Translations under genes and position numbers: made by a program | Assembly: GCA_964630025.1 (NCBI GenBank) | Contig: CAZVRG010000005.1 | Span: 1-43,859, forward strand | Reading direction: 5' to 3' | Length of the DNA: 43,859 bases | DNA from: VMFP01 sp964630025 | GTDB taxonomy: Bacteria; Patescibacteriota; Andersenbacteria; UBA10190; CAIZMI01 | Shown: positions 40,277 to 43,859 of the stretch, one piece after another | How the letters are laid out: each line of letters opens with the position of its first letter | Numbering within the stretch: the first letter of the stretch is position 1 | Notes under the pieces: generated by a model | Told to the model about the DNA's origin: nothing | Database searches by the model: none | The model's input: only the letters and a program-made list of their open reading frames with translations

Positions 40277-42745
40277 TCAGTGTCCGCGTCTTCGTAGAAT
40301 GGTGATCGGATTCGAAAGGTTTTCTATACGTGCAACCAGTTCGAATTCCGTCTCCACCAGTTTTTCAATATCCGTGTATTCTCGCAGATACGAAAACGCT
40401 GTGAGACGTTCCATCACAATCCACGAGACATCGCTCTTCACGGCAGCAACCATTGCCTCGCTCGGCGGCATATAGATGTTTCGTACCTCCGGCTCAATAT
40501 ACCCATACGCGTAATGCGTCGGGTGCGCGACGTCGAGCAGGACGCGGTGCCCGGAAAGAATCGGAACCATCACTGCTCCCGTTAGAATCGGCTCGTTGGG
40601 GGGCACGTCGCGGCGCAGGATCGCCGCGGCTTCCTCGAGCGAGTGACGATCAAATGTTCCCGTGTGGGGGAACACGTACCCGGAACGGCTGGAGGCGTAG
40701 GCGGTGCCGGCCAAGAGAACGGCAAGGAGAACAAGAATCGGCACGCGTCGTCGGTATTCCATGGCAATCCAGGCGCCGCCAAGGGCGGCGAGGAGCACAA
40801 GCGGGGGGAGAAACTCCGAGAGGTAATTTGCAGTGAATTTGATCCAGGATGCATACAGGACTCCCGTCCCGCCCATCCAGAGGAGCGGAATGCCGAGTCC
40901 GAGGAGAAGCGCGCGACGTGTCTCCGGGAAAAGCGTGGAATTCGTTTCGGTTTCGCGTTCGGCAACCGCGAGAATGAGTATCACGGCACTAATGGCAATC
41001 CACAGCGGCCAAAGACCAAAGGTCATATGTTCGGGACGTTCATGCGCCTGGAAGAACTGACCCCCAAACCACAGGATGGCAAGAGGAACGATCCACGCGG
41101 CGCGCGCGAGCCGCGTACCCACAGAGCGCGTTGTGAGAAGTCGCTCCATGCTCGCACCAACACCAACCAACGCGAGGAAAAGCAGCGGAAGTCCTTCGCG
41201 GAAGATGGGAAGAACGCCGTTGATCAGCGCGCTTCGCCGCTCCTCTGCGCTTGCGGTTGTCTCCGGATCAATGCCGGCAACGGCGATGCCAAGGAAATAG
41301 TTCACGCCCGGCCAGCCGTACCACTGCTGGATCTGCGCGGTGATCACGCCAAACATGGAGACAAAGCCGCCCAGCGTCCACAAGAATGTACGGATGCGTG
41401 TGCGCCACGGCAGTGTGGAGAGGAGAAAAAATCCTACCGCGGGAAGTGCTGCCGTTGCGGACGTTTTTCGCGCGCCGAATGCAAGCGCAAGGAGTATACC
41501 TGCGAAGAGTGCGCATGCCCAACGCCAGCGCGCTCGCTGGTCGGTTGCGTTATGGTTCCCGCGCATGCTGTACGCGAACAAGGCAAGTCCGCCCACAAGA
41601 AGGAGAAGCTGGAATGGCTGCGCGTGCAGATACACGCCAAAGATTGCGGGCGCGGCGGTGAGGAGCCAGAGAGACGCGATACGGAGACGATGCGCGCGAG
41701 ACTGTCCGCCGCCGCGCCCAATACTCATCAACGGGATAGTCGTCAGCAGAGCAGCGCCCATCGCAATCATGCGGCTGCCGAGGATGGTCGGGTGCGTCAT
41801 AAAGCCAAGCACGCCGGCAATTCCTTGGATGACCGTTGGTGTTTTCAGGAGACCGTCACCGCCCGGAAGTCGCCCTGACGCAAACACCCACGCATCCAGC
41901 AGCATGCTCCCTTCGTCATTGGTTACATAGAGACGGTCGGCGTACATGAACCGGAACGCGACCCCGAGAAGAACGAGTGCGGCGAGAATGCCGATGCGGG
42001 CCCAACGCTGTGTACCGAAGCGAAGCCACGGCGGCGGAGCAAGTGCGAGGATGCCAAGCACGATCGCGGCAATCGCCGTGCAGGAGAGCACCGCAAGGCG
42101 TCGCGTTTCCCGTTGCGCAATCGTCACAACGTCTACCGCGGTAAGTTGCATGTATTCTCTCAGCGGGATGTCGTGCGTCACAGAGAACGCGAGATCGGTG
42201 TGTGCAACCTGCGCGGCGCGAATTGCCTCGGGTGTGCGCCGGTCGTCCGGAAAGACATATAGGCTGGACGATCCTTGCTTGCGATAGGGATTCTCCTCAT
42301 GCACATCAACGGTCACTGCATCCCCCGAGCGTGAATTCAACGAACGCACGGATGCGTAATATGTCTGACCTACCGAATCCGCAATGGGTGCAAAGCGGAA
42401 CGTGTACGGGACATGATCACGCACACGTCCTGCAGGCACGCGCACGGTACGGAGGGCCTGCTCCGCGCCCGGGCGTTCGCGCAGTTCAAAAAGTATGTCA
42501 CCCGTTGCGCGTCGGTTACTGTACGTCGCGAATTGGATGGAGACCGCGCGCAGATGGGGGCGAAGAGACTCAAAGGTCTGCCCGACTTCCTGTGCGCCGT
42601 GGATTTCCTTTAGGTGGCCGGTAAACGCGGGCTGGACGGTTGAGCGATACGGCATCCGTACCGTTCGGCCGAGGAGAAGCAGCAGCGCCACGAGTCCCCC
42701 GAACAGGAGGGAGGCAACGACCACACGGCGGAGGGAGATGGGCAT
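40277..42745 (-). CDS. Large GT39/GT-C-like membrane protein with N-terminal beta-sandwich
   Basis: An 822-residue protein. One N-terminal membrane segment (about 7-27) is followed by a soluble beta-sandwich (about 50-165, VGQTFESLRPHLRAVSIQFA, then FRFAPIADSVGQTYYASVRS), then about 11 membrane segments from residue 217. The GT-C acidic pair is D277-E278 in LYVTNDEGSMLLDAW. The tail has IEPEVRNIYMPPSEAMVAAV. The same sandwich is at the C-terminus in the paralogues at 38167 and 35497, so the domain has changed position. It lies 15 bases after the epimerase start-side gene end and one base before the next ATG, so it is operonic. Confidence 0.85.
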   Translation of the reverse strand: MPISLRRVVVASLLFGGLVALLLLLGRTVRMPYRSTVQPAFTGHLKEIHGAQEVGQTFESLRPHLRAVSIQFATYSNRRATGDILFELRERPGAEQALRTVRVPAGRVRDHVPYTFRFAPIADSVGQTYYASVRSLNSRSGDAVTVDVHEENPYRKQGSSSLYVFPDDRRTPEAIRAAQVAHTDLAFSVTHDIPLREYMQLTAVDVVTIAQRETRRLAVLSCTAIAAIVLGILALAPPPWLRFGTQRWARIGILAALVLLGVAFRFMYADRLYVTNDEGSMLLDAWVFASGRLPGGDGLLKTPTVIQGIAGVLGFMTHPTILGSRMIAMGAALLTTIPLMSIGRGGGQSRAHRLRIASLWLLTAAPAIFGVYLHAQPFQLLLLVGGLALFAYSMRGNHNATDQRARWRWACALFAGILLALAFGARKTSATAALPAVGFFLLSTLPWRTRIRTFLWTLGGFVSMFGVITAQIQQWYGWPGVNYFLGIAVAGIDPETTASAEERRSALINGVLPIFREGLPLLFLALVGVGASMERLLTTRSVGTRLARAAWIVPLAILWFGGQFFQAHERPEHMTFGLWPLWIAISAVILILAVAERETETNSTLFPETRRALLLGLGIPLLWMGGTGVLYASWIKFTANYLSEFLPPLVLLAALGGAWIAMEYRRRVPILVLLAVLLAGTAYASSRSGYVFPHTGTFDRHSLEEAAAILRRDVPPNEPILTGAVMVPILSGHRVLLDVAHPTHYAYGYIEPEVRNIYMPPSEAMVAAVKSDVSWIVMERLTAFSYLREYTDIEKLVETEFELVARIENLSNPITILRRRGH

Positions 42746-42760
42746 ACGGCACCGTGCGCG

Positions 42761-43756
42761 TTACCAGTAGTGCTGGCGGAAGCGTTGGTAATACGCGACG
42801 GTGCGACGGATACCTTCCGCCAGCGACGGGCCGGCATTCCAGCCGACTGCCGCGGAAATTTTCCGCGTATCCGCGCGGTAGCTTCCCGTTTCGTTGCTTT
42901 CATAATCCTTCGGCCAGGGAACATATTCCTTGGCTCCCTTCCCAACCGTGCGAAGCACCTCATCGACCATGTCCACAAAGCGCACGCGCTCCGGAGAGCC
43001 GATGTTGTACACCTCCCCGTCGGTGCGATCGGTTGCCCCGACGCGGAGAAACGCATCCACAATATCATCTACGTAGAGATAATCACGTTCCTGCTCGCCA
43101 TCGCCAAAGATGTTGATCGTGTTGTTCTCCATGGCCTGGCGGATGAACCACCCAACAATCGAGTACTTCGCATGCTTCATTTGCTGACGCGGACCGTAGG
43201 GATTGGGGATACGAATGGTCGTGGTGCGAATGCCATACCGATCGTAATAAATGCGGTGATATTTTTCCGCGGCAAGTTTGTGCACTCCATAGAGTGACAG
43301 CGGCTGTGTGGGATGACTTTCGTCTACCGGCGATGTCAGAATTTTTCCGTACACAAAACGAGAGGACGCAAAGCATACTTTGGCACGCGGCGCATATTTA
43401 CGCACCGCCTCTAATACGTGCACCTGCCCAACACAATTAATATCGACATCAAGGAATGGCTCGATGAGACTATCGAGATAGCTTACTTGAGCAGCAAGAT
43501 TGAATACGACAGCTGTGTCGGGCATTTCCTTTGCCAAAACGTTCGGGTCACGAATATCACCCTGGACAATGCGTATCTGGTCGCGAATGTCCTGCACATT
43601 AAATGGATTGCCGCCATATTGTGGGAGCAGTGCATCCAGCACCGTGACACGCGCGCCAAACGGTACAAGGGCGTGCGCGATATTACTGCCAATAAATCCA
43701 AGTCCACCCGTGATGAGCACTTTTTTCCCGTTGTAGAAACGTGAGAGGTCCATCAT
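42761..43756 (-). CDS. NAD-dependent sugar-nucleotide epimerase/dehydratase (extended SDR)
   Basis: A 331-residue extended short-chain dehydrogenase. The NAD site is TGGLGFIGSNIAHAL (Gly17-Gly23), with D-x-R in VQGDIRDPNVLA, NLAAQVSYLDSL, the catalytic Y156-xxx-K160 in SLYGVHKLAAEKYH, and the substrate segment IRIPNPYGPRQQMKHAKYSI, then GDGEQERDYLYVDDIVDAFL. It is typical of UDP-glucose or UDP-N-acetylglucosamine 4-epimerases or dTDP-glucose dehydratase relatives; the exact sugar is uncertain. It would supply an activated sugar to the neighbouring transferases. It overlaps the upstream gene by ATGA. Confidence 0.93.
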   Translation of the reverse strand: MMDLSRFYNGKKVLITGGLGFIGSNIAHALVPFGARVTVLDALLPQYGGNPFNVQDIRDQIRIVQGDIRDPNVLAKEMPDTAVVFNLAAQVSYLDSLIEPFLDVDINCVGQVHVLEAVRKYAPRAKVCFASSRFVYGKILTSPVDESHPTQPLSLYGVHKLAAEKYHRIYYDRYGIRTTTIRIPNPYGPRQQMKHAKYSIVGWFIRQAMENNTINIFGDGEQERDYLYVDDIVDAFLRVGATDRTDGEVYNIGSPERVRFVDMVDEVLRTVGKGAKEYVPWPKDYESNETGSYRADTRKISAAVGWNAGPSLAEGIRRTVAYYQRFRQHYW

Positions 43757-43859
43757 CGCACGGAAGGAGCGGACACGGGAGCACGCTCACGTTGTACAAC
43801 CTCCCGAAACATCGCGTCATACCGGCGCACAATGTCATGCCAGTCATACGGCTGCACAA
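43753..43859 (-). CDS. C-terminal tail of a probable glycosyltransferase (runs off the window)
   Basis: Only the last 35 or so residues are visible: QPYDWHDIVRRYDAMFREVV, then a Pro/Ser-rich end. The aromatic-W-x-I-hydrophobic-x-x-Y-x-x-hydrophobic pattern is usual for the last helix of GT4 enzymes, and the context agrees, but the family is not proved. Its TGA overlaps the epimerase ATG. Confidence 0.55.
   Translation of the reverse strand, partial: VQPYDWHDIVRRYDAMFREVVQRERAPVSAPSVR

Noticed and set aside
40643..41878. Long plus-strand open frame (411 codons) opposite the 822-residue membrane protein
   Set aside because: Antisense shadow of hydrophobic coding sequence; highly charged low-complexity translation without a ribosome binding site.

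Overview
The window is a GC-rich bacterial chromosome segment with almost all genes on the minus strand. It most resembles a Patescibacteria/CPR (Parcubacteria-like) genome. That assignment is inference: it rests on the DUF5674 gene pair, a short editing-less prolyl-tRNA synthetase, a TIGR02436 four-helix-bundle gene, a dense block of surface glycosyltransferases, and the absence of transposase genes. UGA is used as an ordinary stop (for example in several ATGA gene overlaps), so this is not a code-25 lineage.

Layout. Positions 1-22 kb hold a core block read right to left: secA; a visibly AT-richer run of small enzymes (Nudix, methyltransferase, CutA, VOC, histidine phosphatase); the DUF5674 pair; secDF; holB; frr; rseP; a four-helix-bundle gene; proS; a TIGR02996/LRR gene; mreB-mreC-mreD-PBP2; greA; lysS; serS (partial). 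Two plus-strand paralogous membrane-anchored proteins of unknown family interrupt this block. Each has its own promoter and terminator, and the second copy carries a remnant of the secD 5' end. Positions 22-24.6 kb hold an unusual unit: a compact beta-beta' RNA polymerase relative that keeps the central beta and beta' regions but has lost the catalytic residues of both, interrupted by one in-frame TAA. Positions 24.7-43.9 kb form an envelope and surface-glycan region: five GT4-type glycosyltransferases plus the tail of another probable one, a degenerate second MreB divergent from a PEGA/beta-propeller protein, four large multi-membrane-span proteins (three GT39/GT-C-like), and a sugar-nucleotide epimerase.

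How the genes work together. The mreBCD-PBP2 run builds the rod-shaped wall. SecA, SecDF and RseP handle protein export and membrane proteolysis. GreA, LysS, SerS, ProS, Frr and HolB serve gene expression and replication. The right half makes and modifies cell-surface polysaccharide, with many 4-base ATGA overlaps indicating translational coupling.

Small DNA elements are the second theme. Heptamer tandem repeats occur at several loci, some inside the coding ends of genes. A 125-bp MITE-like element sits exactly in an ancestral ATGA overlap between holB and frr. A family of GC-rich long inverted repeats occurs between or inside glycosyltransferase genes. A plus-strand promoter-to-terminator unit near 37.7-38.16 kb has many hairpins and no convincing protein. 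A 10-N assembly gap lies at 25890-25899.
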